Source of the DNA: Aaosphaeria pasadenensis
Taxonomy: Eukaryota > Ascomycota > Dothideomycetes > Pleosporales
Direction: 5' to 3'
DNA length: 64,000 bases
NCBI GenBank assembly: GCA_022813625.1
Contig: JAKLMB010000014.1
Location: forward strand, 700,845-764,844
Below are positions 12,894-25,026 of the stretch, one piece after another. A program made the translations under genes and the position numbers. Under the pieces are notes generated by a model. That model saw only the letters and a program-made list of their open reading frames with translations, had not been told where the DNA came from and ran no database searches. The number at the start of each line of letters is the position of its first letter. Within the stretch, counting starts at the first letter, position 1.

Positions 12894-14052
12894 CGTGAGA
12901 ACCAGTGATTGTATAGTGTTTGTACCTGTACTTCGAAAGAAAGGTCATGATAGTGGACATCTTTTATGCCAGGTATTGTCTCAAATCCGATCGCCCGGCA
13001 TCGTTGACTAGCCGAACACAATGGAATCAAAAACAAGGCCGTGAGGCCATGCCCCAGTAGAATTGCGGGGAAGGAACGGGGAAGAAGTCCATAACAGGTG
13101 TAGATGAAAGACGGTGACGTACATCCTGTACTTATGTTGGCTCGTTTGGGTATGGAACCACGACAAGCTCAGGAGAATCTGCACGACAAATCTTTTCGAA
13201 GCTTGTGATGTAGAAAGGCCCGACTCTACAGCTGATCTTGGATCTCGGCAGTAAGTAAACACATGGGGTCAAGCAAAATGGTATCCGGCGTGACAGGAGT
13301 GACAGGCATGGACAGGTCCTCGTATTTTCTCGATTTGGGGCTTGTTGATGACATGGCGGAAAATGCGGGGGATCGGCACGGCATGGTCGGCCTAGATATA
13401 CCCGAACCGGCTCTACCAGTTTGATGAACACCTGCAATCACTTGGAAACCCTCCTATATGCTCTGTGTTTTTTTTTGAATTTCAAGAAAAGTAAGTAATG
13501 GCATCACATATCGCGGAACCCATGCGTTGGAACAAACGTTAATTTACTAGTATTAGTCGAGCATTGACATATTTGCGCTGGCCTATAGCCGCTTGAATGA
13601 CCAGGCCGCTCTCTACTTCATGATACCAATCTCATGGAGTAGCAAGCGAAGGCTGTGGTTCGTATTGGTAGATTCTTCGAAGGGTACTTGTCGCAGTGAT
13701 ACCTCGTCTGTGGGGTGATCAAGAATTGACTGCTACCAACTGCGATCTGCACAACACGAAGTAACCCTCCATCTCGCTAATTCATACCTATTCTGTTCAA
13801 CCGAGGATCTAGCAAAGTTTACTCTACATTGTTTACAAGACAGGATATCGTTATGAAAGAACCTTTGTAGCACTATTTGCGCGGTGTCATCATAGGGTGC
13901 CCGTGCAGTCTGACAGGCACAGCCACACGTTAAGATTCAGATGCGGAATTCAGCTGTGACACAACGACAAACTTGCTGCTTCGAACTCAATCATCGTTTT
14001 TCGAATACATCTTATTGCAAGCAAGTCCCTTTTTCTATTAATTCCGTAAGCG
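12894..14052. other. Divergent intergenic region between GH1 and a small acidic-protein gene
   Basis: No gene is supported. The part next to the GH1 start carries the CGGGGAA pair described separately. Overlapping open frames at 13.1-13.4 kb on the minus strand have no recognisable content. Confidence 0.45.
13065..13083. promoter_or_regulatory. Paired CGGGGAA elements upstream of GH1
   Basis: GCGGGGAA at 13065-13072 and CGGGGAA at 13077-13083 lie 172-190 bases upstream of the GH1 start. They match the motif in the GH106-like, Zn2Cys6 and GH88/transporter promoters. The first fits the CreA consensus. No binding is demonstrated. Confidence 0.35.
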
Positions 14053-14406
14053 ATGTCTACGAGTTCCAATAAACCCGAGTCTACATCGACCGCGAAGGAG
14101 GAGTTGGCTACTGACGACAAACCCTCGGGGACATTTTGGAGCGAGCGGTATCTCAAAGAGTTCACGATTGAGCAAATACTGGCATTACCAGAATCGCAAC
14201 AGGAGGAGCTTGCCAAAGAGCTCAGTATAGCTTGTTGGGATCCGTTGACGGTGCGGGCAATCGGCACCCCAGGAGATGCCTTCCCAGTTCCTGTGGACTG
14301 GTCTCAAATTGCATCACTTCCATTACTACCCAGCGAAGACGAAGATGATGAAGCGGAAGGTTCTAGCAATGACAATAGTCGCTCAGAAAAGCCGCAACAA
14401 AATTAA
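14053..14406 (+). CDS. Small acidic hypothetical protein
   Basis: A single open frame of 117 residues starting with ATG. I do not recognise a family. The N-terminus is rich in Ser, Thr and Lys; the centre (FWSERYLKEFTIEQILALPES) looks helical, and the C-terminus is acidic and polar (EDEDDEAEGSSND). There is no signal peptide or membrane segment. It precedes the DUF2264 gene by 181 bases on the same strand, so it could be an independent small gene. Coding-like composition and length are the only support. Confidence 0.5.
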   Translation: MSTSSNKPESTSTAKEELATDDKPSGTFWSERYLKEFTIEQILALPESQQEELAKELSIACWDPLTVRAIGTPGDAFPVPVDWSQIASLPLLPSEDEDDEAEGSSNDNSRSEKPQQN

Positions 14407-14587
14407 GAGCTTGACTTTTTCGGGTACACGACGAGACAAGTTCGTATAGGACAGTTGCGGACTAGTATCGCAGCGTAATTGTTCCGAGGCCCGATGCGAG
14501 TATTGGCAATTTAAAGCGTAACACCCTTGAGCGTCAACTAGTGACTCTGAAATGCAGCGAAGGGCCTTTTGAGCGTATTGCCTTATC

Positions 14588-16800
14588 ATGCCTACATTGA
14601 ACGGCTTCTCCGACAATGAGTTCCGCACTCGTACCGATGTTTTACGGGCCGTATTGGCTTTATTGAAGCCATTGGAGCAATACAAATCGCAGGATCGAGC
14701 GCGCATAAGGATCGCAACTGCAACCGGAGCTGGATTCAGTGAGACATCTGCACAGCTTGAGGGTTTCGCGCGGCCACTATGGGTAGTTGCCGACCTGCTT
14801 CGATTCCGGTCGGATGACCCTGATGCTGAGCTGATACGAGCGGCGAACATCAATCTGGACGATTGGATCAATGGTCTCAAGGTGGGAACTGATCCGAATT
14901 CGGCAGAGTACTGGGGAGACTTGTCGGGTGTGGATCAACGTATGGTCGAGATGGAGTCCATAGCCTACACTTTGTTGCTCAATCCGGAGACGTTGAGTTT
15001 TGCAGACGATCATGTGGCTCGATCGAACGTGGTCAAATGGTTGCGCAGTATCAATGACCATCCAATGCCCCAAAATAATTGGTTATGGTTCCGGATCTTT
15101 GTCGATCTCGCTCTCGTACGCACATTGGGTGTTCCAATGAGCGAAGTAAAGGGACACATTGATGCAGCGCTAGCGACGCTTGATTCGTTTTACATAGGAG
15201 AGGGATGGAGTAGTGATGGGCTGTGGGGTGATGCCAGAAAGCAGGTTGACTATTATTCGGGAAGCTTTGCGATTCAGTTTGCTCAACTACTATTTGTCAG
15301 ATTTGCCCCAGATTATGACCAAGCGAGAACAGCGCGATACAAGAAAGAGGCTGGGCAGTTCGCAGAAGTGTATTGGAGGTACTTCCACGAAAATGGTAGG
15401 CATTCGAACATATTGTACTATGTGTCTAGTGCAACAACTGACTACTTCTATTTCTAGGAGCTGCCATACCATTTGGAAGAAGTCTTACCTACAGATTTGC
15501 ATTTGCTGCCTTCTGGGCTGCTGCAGCTGTCGCCGAGGTAGATCTACCTTCGCCGGTATCTAATCTAGGAACTGTGAAAGGGATGCTGTTGAGACATCTG
15601 CGGTGGTGGACGCGACATCCTCATATATTCAATACCGACGGCACCCTCAATATTGGGTTTTGTTACCCAAACATGCACATGTCAGAAAATTACAACTCGC
15701 CGCAATCAGTTTTCTGGTGTTTAAAGTCTCTTGTCGTCCTCGGGTTACCTGACACACATACATTCTGGACGAGCAAAGAGGAACCTCACCCACTTGATGC
15801 AGACTCTCGGAACAACAGCCTCGCCCCTGTTGCAGTGCTACGACCACCAAGGCACATTCTCTGCAATACCCCAGAGCACCACTTTCTTCTGTCATCTGGC
15901 CAATCGACTCGTAACCGTTTCAAGGCCCGAGAAGCAAAGTACGCGAAGTTTGCGTACTCCTCTACCTTTGGGTTCAGCGTTCCTTCGGGACCACTGCTCG
16001 AACAACAGGCACCGGACTCGACTCTCGCAGTCAGCTTACCAGATGAAGATATCTTAAAGGTTCGCTGGGCCCCCACCGATTCACAATGGGGAGAAGTGCG
16101 GGTAGGTGATGAAACGGTTCCTACAATGACGAGCACCTGGACACCACTGCAGAGTCTGGGCTTGGAGATCACCACAACTCTCATTCCTCCAGTCAAGAGA
16201 TGGCCTGGATGGCATATTCGATTACATAAACTCATACGCAAAAACGCATCTGGATACCAGAGTCCAGTCGTGGAGGTTATAGATGGCGGGTTTGCGATAT
16301 CTGCACAGACTCCCGAAGGTCTATCAATCTTTGAAGACCAACTTCAACCCAAGTATGAAACTAACGATGAGAATCTGTTTACCGGGTGGTGGAACGACGG
16401 TAAATCCTGTCTGATCATCTCTGAGTCGGGCGCGAGCGGTATTGTAGACTTGATAGACGTTTTCGCTCCAAACGTGGAATCAAGGTCTCAAGGCGAAAGC
16501 AAGATTATCAGAGCAGACCCGAATACGTATGTTGTTCTAAGCGCTGTCTTCTGTTCGAGATTTAAATACTGACTGTCAGGTCAAAGCAATCTTATGGCGC
16601 AGCGAACACTCATCCCTACTATCGAGCATCACCCTGACATCTCGATGAGTAAACAAGAGCAGAATGTGGAGTGGGTTGTGAGTGGTGTTTTTGCGATACA
16701 AGAGTCGGCTATTGTACATGGAAGAGGTGTCTGGAAGTTATGGCATGATCGTCCTGTTGGTCATCTGGACCATAATAGCGGTAGCATTCACTTCGATTAG
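14588..16800 (+). CDS. DUF2264 glycosidase-like protein
   Basis: Exons 14588-15395, 15458-16526 and 16587-16800 give 696 residues; introns are 62 and 60 bases. The second intron must end at an AAG acceptor, because a CAG seven bases upstream would break the frame; the resulting junction DPNTNLMAQRTLIPTI fits the family's C-terminal region. The DUF2264 pattern includes an alpha/alpha-barrel-like N-terminal half (PLWVVADLLRF, YWGDLSGVDQRMVEM, NNWLWFRIFVDLAL, DGLWGD, DYYSGSFAIQFAQLL) and MSENYNSPQSVFWCLKS. From memory, this domain corresponds to CAZy family GH154, with beta-glucuronidase activity reported; that should be checked. With no signal peptide, it probably works in the cytosol on imported oligosaccharides. 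Confidence 0.87.
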
Positions 16801-18169
16801 CACTAGGGAACTAACACAGAGTCAATAATCAAATACTTGATCCCAGTAGCCAGGGAGACAGTTGTCCATCAAATTTGATGGAATATACATCCAACTAGAT
16901 TGGAAAATCCAGGACATGGCTCGACCGTGGGTATGCCGTGGGAAGGGGAAGGCCATATGATGAACATCTACGACTCCTCAGTTAGTGATACGAAGGCACA
17001 TTCACGTTGTAGTGGCCATGTGCATTCAAGAAGGTGATTGAAAGAAAATTTCAGTCTCTCGGGTCAATAATTGCTCTGTACTTCCAGCTTCGCAACTCCC
17101 ACTGGCTCTGGCTGCAGGTTCCGTCCTTCGTTCAGGCCATGTACATCAACATGTACGTCAGGCAAAGCTGCTTCCCATGCACAAGTGATCTAGGTCTATG
17201 AGTTCTTTTCCCAGCGAATATGATTTACCAGTTCGTTCACTGGCACTTCAAGTATAATTATATCAAATCTATCAATATACATCGAAGTCGCTTCTCTATA
17301 CGTGCATCGTTCTCATCCATAGTGAGACGCTAAACGTTCAACATTCAACCTAGGTACTCGTTGCATTGTATGCCAGTACAAGGCCCTTGATGGATGATGA
17401 TTTCGCACGCTTCAGTCACTCTATTAACAATATTGTGTAATTTTGGAGCATCGCTTCTAATTTGCCGCTGGATGATGATAACACTGCAATGGAAGTAGCT
17501 TGTGTTTCTACATTCGGCCATCATTTGAAACTGTATGTCAGCTTTCAATTCAATTTAGAAGAGTATGAGTAGTTTCTTCACAATGTAGGCTACGTAACAG
17601 CCCCATGATTGCCAAGTAACTTAACCATCTCCTCACCTTCCAAGAGCTTCCAATGTAAGCCGAATACGAGCATCAATGCAGGAGCGCACACTTATATCTC
17701 ACAAGGCAGGATTTCAATAATTCATAAGGCAAACTCCAAGTAAAGGTGCAGGACACAAGTAATGTATTACCTATGGAACGTACATTAACCTATTGCGGGG
17801 TTCGTCGAGTAAGCCGGATAAATTAAGAGGATTCGACTACAACACAAACAATGCAGGAAAATCTTGTGCCAAGAGCGGTGTTCCCATAGTACGAGAATGC
17901 ATTGCTTACATTGGAAGTTTGCCTACTACTATATTCGAATGTTGGTTCTGGAATATGCTGAAGCCTTGCATCCCGAAATGATTGACCGGTTGATGATAGA
18001 CTCAATGCTTCTGTAGCGATGACAGAAATAAGCAAGTTGAAAGTGATCAATACATTACATTATTGTAGAACTTGTGTATCAGAGAACTATAAATTCGCCA
18101 TCACCACCTCAGTCGACAGAGACAACACAAGCACAGATCTCAATCCAACACCAGCTTCAATATCTCACA
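16801..18169. other. Intergenic region
   Basis: About 1.4 kb without a supported gene. A CT-rich and A-rich leader precedes the small secreted protein gene at 18170; nothing else was recognised. Confidence 0.45.
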
Positions 18170-18848
18170 ATGTTCTCCCTCTACCACCTCATCAGCCTTG
18201 CGGCTCTTTCTCTCGCCGCTCCCGCAACCCGTTCATCCCCACAAGTCATCCCCGGACCCGGTCTTCCATCCCTCGCCTCCCTAAACCTAACATCCGAGTA
18301 TCTATACTCGCTTCCCAAGCCCGTCGCAGGTACTTTTTCCCCCCATCATGGCCCCAAAGCAAATCTAACACGTCCCCACAGACCCTGACCAGCTCTCCAC
18401 GCTCACAGACCCTTACTGCGGCCCCGATTTCGCCTATATCCCCGTCAACGACGCCATCGCATGTTTCCACTACCTCGACGGCCTCGGCGAGCAGTTCTGT
18501 GGCGTGCCAGACACGCAGAGGAGTAGTGTCTTCTGTACCGCCGGAAGAGGCAGTCGTATTGAGGGATTCGGGATTGGGCAGAGGAGTTGGTGGTATGTAT
18601 TCATTTCCCTTTGCGGCTTTTGAAATTGTCTAATGTGGGCGGGGATGGTAGTAAACATGTTGCGCAGGCTGTGTTGTGGACTATTGATCATTGTACGAGG
18701 CCTGGGCAGGATACTGCCGGTAAGTTTTTATCCACAGTTCTGCCTTTTTGTACTTCATATTTCAGGGCTTTTATGGGCTAACACAAAGGTTATAGGGTCG
18801 GCGCCCGCCTATGGAAATGGTGGCCTTGTTGTGTTCACTGGAAAGTAA
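18170..18848 (+). CDS. Small secreted six-cysteine protein
   Basis: Exons 18170-18329, 18382-18592, 18652-18719 and 18796-18848 give 163 residues; introns are 52, 59 and 76 bases and all junctions keep frame. The first 17 residues (MFSLYHLISLAALSLAA) are a clear signal peptide. The mature part has six cysteines at about 66, 81, 93, 105, 124 and 138, an even number suited to three disulfides, and one N-glycosylation sequon (NLT near residue 39). I do not recognise the family. Size, secretion and cysteine content resemble fungal effector or small extracellular proteins, but no host-directed role can be claimed. The four-exon model is supported by frame, good splice sites and continuous composition. 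Confidence 0.68.
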
Positions 18849-19626
18849 GTCTGTCGATGGACATGCAAAGATGCATAGGATGAATTCTTTGAAAGCCGTC
18901 AAAGGGAGCAAGGAGAGGCGGAGAAGTAAATGCGGCCCAAAAAAGAGACTTCAAGCTTGTATATGACGCTAGTACATTGAAAAAGCCATGAATGATATGT
19001 AATTTTGATCTGTTAATTTGCCATCTTTTTCCACCGTTTTTGCTTGCTTCAATTGAATGTTTGAAAAATGAAATTATGATCAAGAAGCCATTTTCACAGT
19101 CCACAACCCACATCCATTGCCCGGACTGACTACCGATGACAGTCCTAATCCTCTATACGATACTCATGTAATTGATTTGCATATCCGGTGAAGATATCCG
19201 TCGTCGATGTTGGAAGTAATGATTGCACCTGAGATATGTGTGATTAATTGGTGGAGTATCTCGGGTGTCATTGGCTCGGGGTGCGGGCCATTGGGATCCG
19301 CGGATATGTCTTTGATTGGTCAGAGACGGGTGCGACATCGGTATCCCGTATTGGTCCTCCCCGCGATACGAGATCTGGAGTGTAGTAATGGAAGAGGGTA
19401 TGATTGGAAATGGCACTCAATGGAATTGTAGCCTGGTGATAAAAGTTTGGCCTACTTATGGAAAACTTGGATTCATCACGTTCTGGAGAATATTAAGTGT
19501 CCTGAAAATGCTCGTGAATTTTATGGTTTCTATGATGTCATCTAGATAGATACAAAAAAATCGTCAAACAACCATGATATAAGCGTAATTATCTACAAAA
19601 CCGATTCCTTTTTAACATGCGAATGT
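18849..19626. other. Convergent intergenic region
   Basis: It lies between the 3' ends of the small secreted protein gene and the D-2-hydroxyacid dehydrogenase gene. No coding or repeat structure was recognised. Confidence 0.45.
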
Positions 19627-20580
19627 CTAAACAATGTTCCTCAGATCCTGACCAGCCAAGAATCTTCGGAGGTTGTATGCGATGAGGCCCTCAGCGCCCT
19701 GCGGCCTGCCACCAGCGGCGTGGGGGGACAGGATGAGGTTCTTGGATGCCTTCCACAGGTTCGACTCGGCGGGGAGAGGCTCCTTGACGAAGACGTCGAG
19801 CGCGGCACCGCCGATCTCGTTATTCTGGAGGGCATTGAAAAGGGCGTCCTCATCGATGGCGGTTCCGCGGCCGACGTTGACAACCCAGGCGTGGTTTGGA
19901 AGCAACTTCAGCCTCTCGGCGTTGAGTGCGTTGTTTGTGGAGTCGGAGCCGGGAAGAATCATGACCAATGCGTCAGTCTTGGAGAGGACCTCAGGAAGCT
20001 TGTCCTCGCCGACGACCTGGATTCCATCTCGCACGCCGGCGCTCCTGGCAACACCGGTGACATTGGCACCGAGCGCGACGAGCGAGGGTGTCAGGCACTT
20101 GGCGATGTTTCCGAAACCCCAGACAGTGACGTTGGCATCCCTAAGGGATGTGAATGAGCCCTTCGGCCTGTCGGGTTGAGGGCCGCCGAGGTGGCCGGGC
20201 CATTTTCCTTGTGTTTGGTAGTCCCTCATCTCGTGGAACTTGCGCGCGGAGGCGAGGAGGAGGCCGAGGGTGTGCTCAGCAACGGTGTGGTCGTGCAGTC
20301 CTGATCCCGTTGTCACCTTGACCTTGCTGGTATCAAAGCCGGCATTGAGGACGTCGTTGGGGCCGGCGGCGAGCGATTGGATCCATTTGAGGTTGTTCAA
20401 GCGCTGTGCAGCATCCTTGAGGTTGTCGGCTGAGTTTGCCCAAGTGATGAGGATCTCGGCGTCAGAGTGCTCAGCGGGGATGGGCTTCTTGACGTCGTAG
20501 GGCTGGAGTGCGACAGAGAATCCCTCGAGAGAGAGGGTGTCGAGGGCGAGAGAAGTAGGGTAGAGGAGTTTGCGGGCCAT
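19627..20580 (-). CDS. D-isomer-specific 2-hydroxyacid dehydrogenase
   Basis: One uninterrupted frame of 317 residues from ATG 20580; an in-frame ATG at 20637 would add 19 residues that look like leader, not domain. The NAD-binding half carries VWGFGNIAK (GxGxxG-like loop), WVVNVGRGTAIDEDAL with the substrate-binding Arg, DVFVKEPLP with the conserved Glu and SPHAAGG with the catalytic His. The family reduces 2-oxoacids to D-2-hydroxyacids using NAD(P)H. The exact substrate is unknown; glyoxylate/hydroxypyruvate-type activity is common among fungal members. It could handle a 2-oxoacid from sugar-acid breakdown in this cluster, but that is guesswork. Confidence 0.9.
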   Translation of the reverse strand: MARKLLYPTSLALDTLSLEGFSVALQPYDVKKPIPAEHSDAEILITWANSADNLKDAAQRLNNLKWIQSLAAGPNDVLNAGFDTSKVKVTTGSGLHDHTVAEHTLGLLLASARKFHEMRDYQTQGKWPGHLGGPQPDRPKGSFTSLRDANVTVWGFGNIAKCLTPSLVALGANVTGVARSAGVRDGIQVVGEDKLPEVLSKTDALVMILPGSDSTNNALNAERLKLLPNHAWVVNVGRGTAIDEDALFNALQNNEIGGAALDVFVKEPLPAESNLWKASKNLILSPHAAGGRPQGAEGLIAYNLRRFLAGQDLRNIV

Positions 20581-22832
20581 GTTTGGAGTTACGTGTGAAA
20601 GAATTGAGAGGAGACGAGCGTGAGAGGGAGGAGGCATGGGACGGCGGGGGAGAGGGAGTATAATAAAGAAAAGGCAGACGGGGGGGCAATGGAGAAGAGA
20701 CGGTCGGCGGGGTTTGAAGGTGGGGTTGACGACGGGATACGAATGGAGTAGTTATACGGCAGAGCAACGAGAATGAGTGGTTCAATGGTAGTCTGGTGGC
20801 AGATTGGATGAAGATGTTCGCTGTCGGTGAATGGCGTCAATTGAGGGATTCAGTTCGCCCAAGATTTCTCCTCCTTTTCCGGCATTCCGATTGGTCGGTT
20901 CAGTTGCCGCGGCGTTTGTCGCCATGACAGTGTCTCCGGATAACGATCAGGTAAGGTTGCCAATGTTTCTTTTTGGCCGACAACGGAAATCAATTCCGAA
21001 ATGTAAAGTTTCGCGAGGTTTATGTGGTTCTGCTAACAGGCGACCAATCACAAGTCTTCTCGGCTGTCGTCGGCGTATGAAGCCACTTCCCATTCACACC
21101 AGTTAAAATGCCAGCAACCAGTTGACGCAGCTTCTATTTAGATAGACGGTGATAGCAGCCTTGATTCTTTTGTTGCAGACGTGCGTCGCTTGTGCTATCT
21201 TGTGGACGTACTCTACAACCTACTGGCAATTCCAACAATCTAAGGGATTTGACGTTATTCCAGCATACTTTGAGCAGTACAATTCAATCGCTAAGGTAAT
21301 GTACATTGTTACTGTAAGCGGAGAACTGTTCGAATATGAGACGGACAGTTGAGTGCCTAGCATGACAGTTCATGCACCAGTAATTTCCTTCAACGAATAT
21401 TTTGTCAATTATCTCGTCTCAAGAGGTAAATGTTTCACATGGCCAAACTACGAGAAAATTTCGTTACGACTACAACAGCAATTTGATGATACGAAAACCC
21501 ATCTTTCTACTGGGCCTGGTCTTTCTGACTACATTATGTTTTTCAAAAAACAGCAACCGCAACACGTAAAAGCCAAAAGTGCGGCTGTGTATCTTCTTCA
21601 CTGAGTGCTGCATTGAAAGAAGATTTTGCAGTATGGAGCCATCAATTGCAACACAACTCATATTGCCTAATAAGCTGAGTATCTACCTTGGGCTCGAACG
21701 TTAGGAACTGTAAGCAGGATTGCCTCTTCTAGAGTTGATGCCTCCAGAACCCTATCGAACAAGCAGATATGCGAACTTGAGACGCATCTCCTAACGCCAC
21801 AGGTGAGCATGACAGAATCAATAAACTTGTTGAGAGACTCTTGACGGCTTTGGTTTTCGGCAACGACTACTCCTGCATGTTCGAAATTCTTGGTATTGCC
21901 GCTTTTCATCAGCAACGATTGCTCGGGAAGGGCTTTTGCTGCGCCTAGATGCATATGGAAGCAGCTGACTCTATCCGCCAACCCTCCAAGAAGTAAGGTG
22001 AAGCTTTATAGATCCATTGACAGAGGAGCCAAGGAACTGTGGAGTTCCGTTATCTGCACCCCAGATTGTCAACGTTTCTTATCCTCGAGCATGTCACCGA
22101 ATCAGATCTCCAAGGTCTCGAAAGGTTCGCCATATTTAAGAATCTGTATCACTAGCACAAGATATTCTTGGTCAAAATACAGGCTGTCTGATTGCGAACC
22201 GTCCGAACGCCTTCCATGAACTGGACATCGTAGGTCCCACATCCTACTGACAAGTCTCCACAAGACCGGTGGCGCAAGCTTTGTGGGGTCAAGTTGTCTT
22301 GATGACTGTGCATAGGTACTTTATATTCCACTGAGTACCTCGAGTGTACTTCGAGAAATGATCGTCGCTTCCTTCCGAGCCATGGCAATGATAGTTGTTC
22401 CGAGATGTGTTCAAGGTGTTCCCAACCACGCTTCAGCGGAGATGCGTGGAATACGTCCCCAGAAATTTTATTTCATGATCGAGCCCAACTTTATGTAGCA
22501 TTTTCTGCAACCTTTCGTCACTTCCCCACATGCGAAGTCGTTTGTTGTCCTTCTACCCGGACGATGCGGCAAAATTGCTTGGGTGGTCATGGCTTCCTCC
22601 ACAACACCATCTCGCGCAGGATTGGCTACACGATATTAAACGTATATGAGGTTACCAGTGCTTGATCCAAAGAACTCGGTACTTTCATAATATCAACCGA
22701 ATATGCATTCCGGGGTAACGTTGCCATGTGCACAGCGGACCGTTGGTATTAAAGCGCCATGTACCGCTAATGTTCCATCGCCATCGCTTCTTGTATCGCA
22801 TCTTCTTGGGAATCCGCAAGACGACGACAGCC
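20581..22832. other. Long intergenic stretch, no supported gene
   Basis: About 2.25 kb. A GC-rich patch next to the dehydrogenase start includes GGCGGGGGAG near 20643. A plus-strand frame at 21149-21352 starts with a hydrophobic segment and a minus-strand frame covers 21667-21981, but neither joins to a convincing exon chain or a known family. An eroded gene is possible. Confidence 0.4.
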
Positions 22833-24225
22833 ATGATTTTCTCTACACTCGTTGCGCTTGCAGCAGTCGCGGAGGCCGTGCCTCAGTTTGGCGGAGGTGG
22901 AAACACGATGTTGCGATTTGGGTGCTCTCAGGTCGTTATTGATCGAATCGATCCCTTGGTAAATCCCGGACAAGCACCGTCGCCACACATGCACCAGGTT
23001 GTTGGTGGAAATGCCTTCAATACCAGCATGGCTTCGACAGATATCGCCAAGCTTGCCGACTGCACAACGTGCGGTTACTCTGAGGTTTGTCATTGAGTCC
23101 GGGAACCATAGATACGATTGCTAAGAACCGTAGGATCTGTCTAACTACTGGACTGCCAACCTTTACTTTAAGGCTCGCAATGGCAGCTACAAGCGTGTAC
23201 CACAGATTCCTAACAGGTGAGCATCATCGATATAAGCGTTTGATGTTTAGAAGCTTACATATATACCCCAGGGAGTTATTCAACGACAAGTACACTACGG
23301 GTACACAGGGAGGTTTTGTCGTCTACTACGTATCGCCCGGAAAATCGAAGGTCCAAGCCTTCAAGCCAGTACGTTGACGCACTACCATCTGCAAGGCATC
23401 TACTAATGTCTTGAAACAGGGCTTCCGCATGCTTGTCGGAGATGCCAACAAGCGCGCCAAAGAGGGCAGTGGCTTGAAGTCACAGACCTGCTTCCGTTGC
23501 TACACGGGACCCAACTTCGCCGGCGACAATGCTGCACCATGCGCTGACGGCAAGCTGGATACAGAGGCTTTCCCTACTGCACCTTGCCCCGGAGGTATCC
23601 GTTCAAACATTCTCTATCCCACTTGCTGGGACGGCAAGAACCTCGACAGCCCCGACCATAAGTGAGTGGAACATGATGTGCCACTTCGTATGTTTGACTA
23701 ACTCATCTACAGGGCTCACGTTGCTTATCCCAAGGCTGGACCGGCTACCTTTACTGGCTCAAGTGTTGGTGGAGACTGCCCGTCGACCCATCCCGTTAAG
23801 ATTCCTCAAATCATGTTGGAAATTGTATGGGACACCAGGCAGTTCAACAACAAGGCTGACTGGCCCACTGATGGTATGTCAAGCCGATATTTAAATTTCC
23901 TAGGACTGATATACTAATCGTCAACAGGCTCTCAACCATTCGTCCTCAGCACCGGAGACCCCACTGGATACGGACAGCACGGTGACTACGTCTTCGGCTG
24001 GAAAGATGACTCTCTCCAGAGGGCCATGGACGAGGCGAAGGGCTGCATGGGCGCTTCCTGCGGTGGCCTCAAGACTCAAGCCGTCAGTGTTGGAAACGGC
24101 TGCAAGGTCCCGAGCCGTGTCAAGGAGGACATTGGCGATGGCTGTAAGTTCAACTCCCGCTTTCGTTGTTGCGATATATCTAACAAATTGTAGGGTTGTC
24201 TAAACTTCCTGGTATGGAGATGTAA
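22833..24225 (+). CDS. Secreted DUF1996 protein
   Basis: Seven exons, 22833-23084, 23134-23216, 23272-23368, 23420-23661, 23713-23873, 23928-24143 and 24194-24225, give 360 residues; all six introns are 49-55 bases and GT-AG. A signal peptide (MIFSTLVALAAVAEA) is followed by the DUF1996 signature: RIDPLVNPGQAPSPHMHQVVGGNAF, NYWTANLYFKARNGSY, FRMLVGDANKR and CWDGKNLDSPDHKAHVAYP. The family is common among secreted fungal proteins, sometimes with a C-terminal WSC domain, which is absent here. The conserved PHMHQVVGG histidines suggest a metal- or sugar-binding site, but no activity is established to my knowledge. Confidence 0.88.
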
Positions 24226-25026
24226 GGTCCGGGCTTCGTCCTTAGGAATACGAAACTGTAACAATTGTTAAGCATATGTGATATTTGGTTATCGTCCATT
24301 AGGGTGTCCGTTAGGAAAGGCATGGTGTAGATGTTGGGAATAGAATGCATTAACTTCATACTCGAAAATCTTGAAAATCAGTTTTAGTGACATTACAGCG
24401 CTGGATCTTGCCTCTCATAGTGACAAATTAGCATACTACAGCGCTGTATCGATCGCGCAATATGAGCATAGTGGAGGAAAGGAACACAGTCACCACTCCG
24501 GATTTTCAACATAATGTTATCGCTCGAGACGCCAGCCTTCAAGAATAATCGCGAATGGAATCCACTTTGGGAACCTCCGTCCGACCGAGAGATTTCGTAA
24601 ATGAGATGGTCGTATCTGTATCTGTACAGACATTTAGATCTGATGTTTATTGGACGTAGAAAACGACGCACAGGGTTATGGAGTTATTCGGTGTTGATCT
24701 GCCATATTGAATTGTTGGTACGGGTCATTTCATCCCGCACGACTCATCTCCCTTCACCATGTACATATAATTCCTAGCCGCCCAGGGATTTCCATTGTTT
24801 CGAAACCTTCCAAAAACCGGACGCGAAACTTTCGATAATGCCATTTCGCGGGGAACACGAGGCTGTTGAGCGGGGACACCCTGCAGTTGACCCACGAGCC
24901 GAAGGCGCCTTCGGGTGAATTGTCCCGGCCTTCGGACTAATGACATAGGAGTCTTATTTACACCGGTGGCCGCGCAAATTATGCCTTCACCCACAATTCC
25001 TCTTCAATGGCCTTGCAACGTGGAGA
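24226..25026. other. Intergenic region upstream of the Zn2Cys6 regulator
   Basis: No coding region is supported. The last 200 bases are GC-rich and form the likely promoter of the regulator, with two CGGGGA elements described separately. Confidence 0.45.
24848..24876. promoter_or_regulatory. Paired GCGGGGA elements upstream of the regulator
   Basis: GCGGGGAA at 24848-24855 and GCGGGGA at 24870-24876 lie about 150-180 bases before the regulator's start. They match the CreA consensus and the motif seen at the GH106-like, GH1 and GH88/transporter promoters, consistent with carbon repression or autoregulation. This is inference from recurrence. Confidence 0.35.

Noticed and set aside
17811..17825. 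Possible tRNA T-loop-like sequence (ggttcgtcgag)
   Set aside because: No matching acceptor stem, D-arm or anticodon arm could be folded around it.
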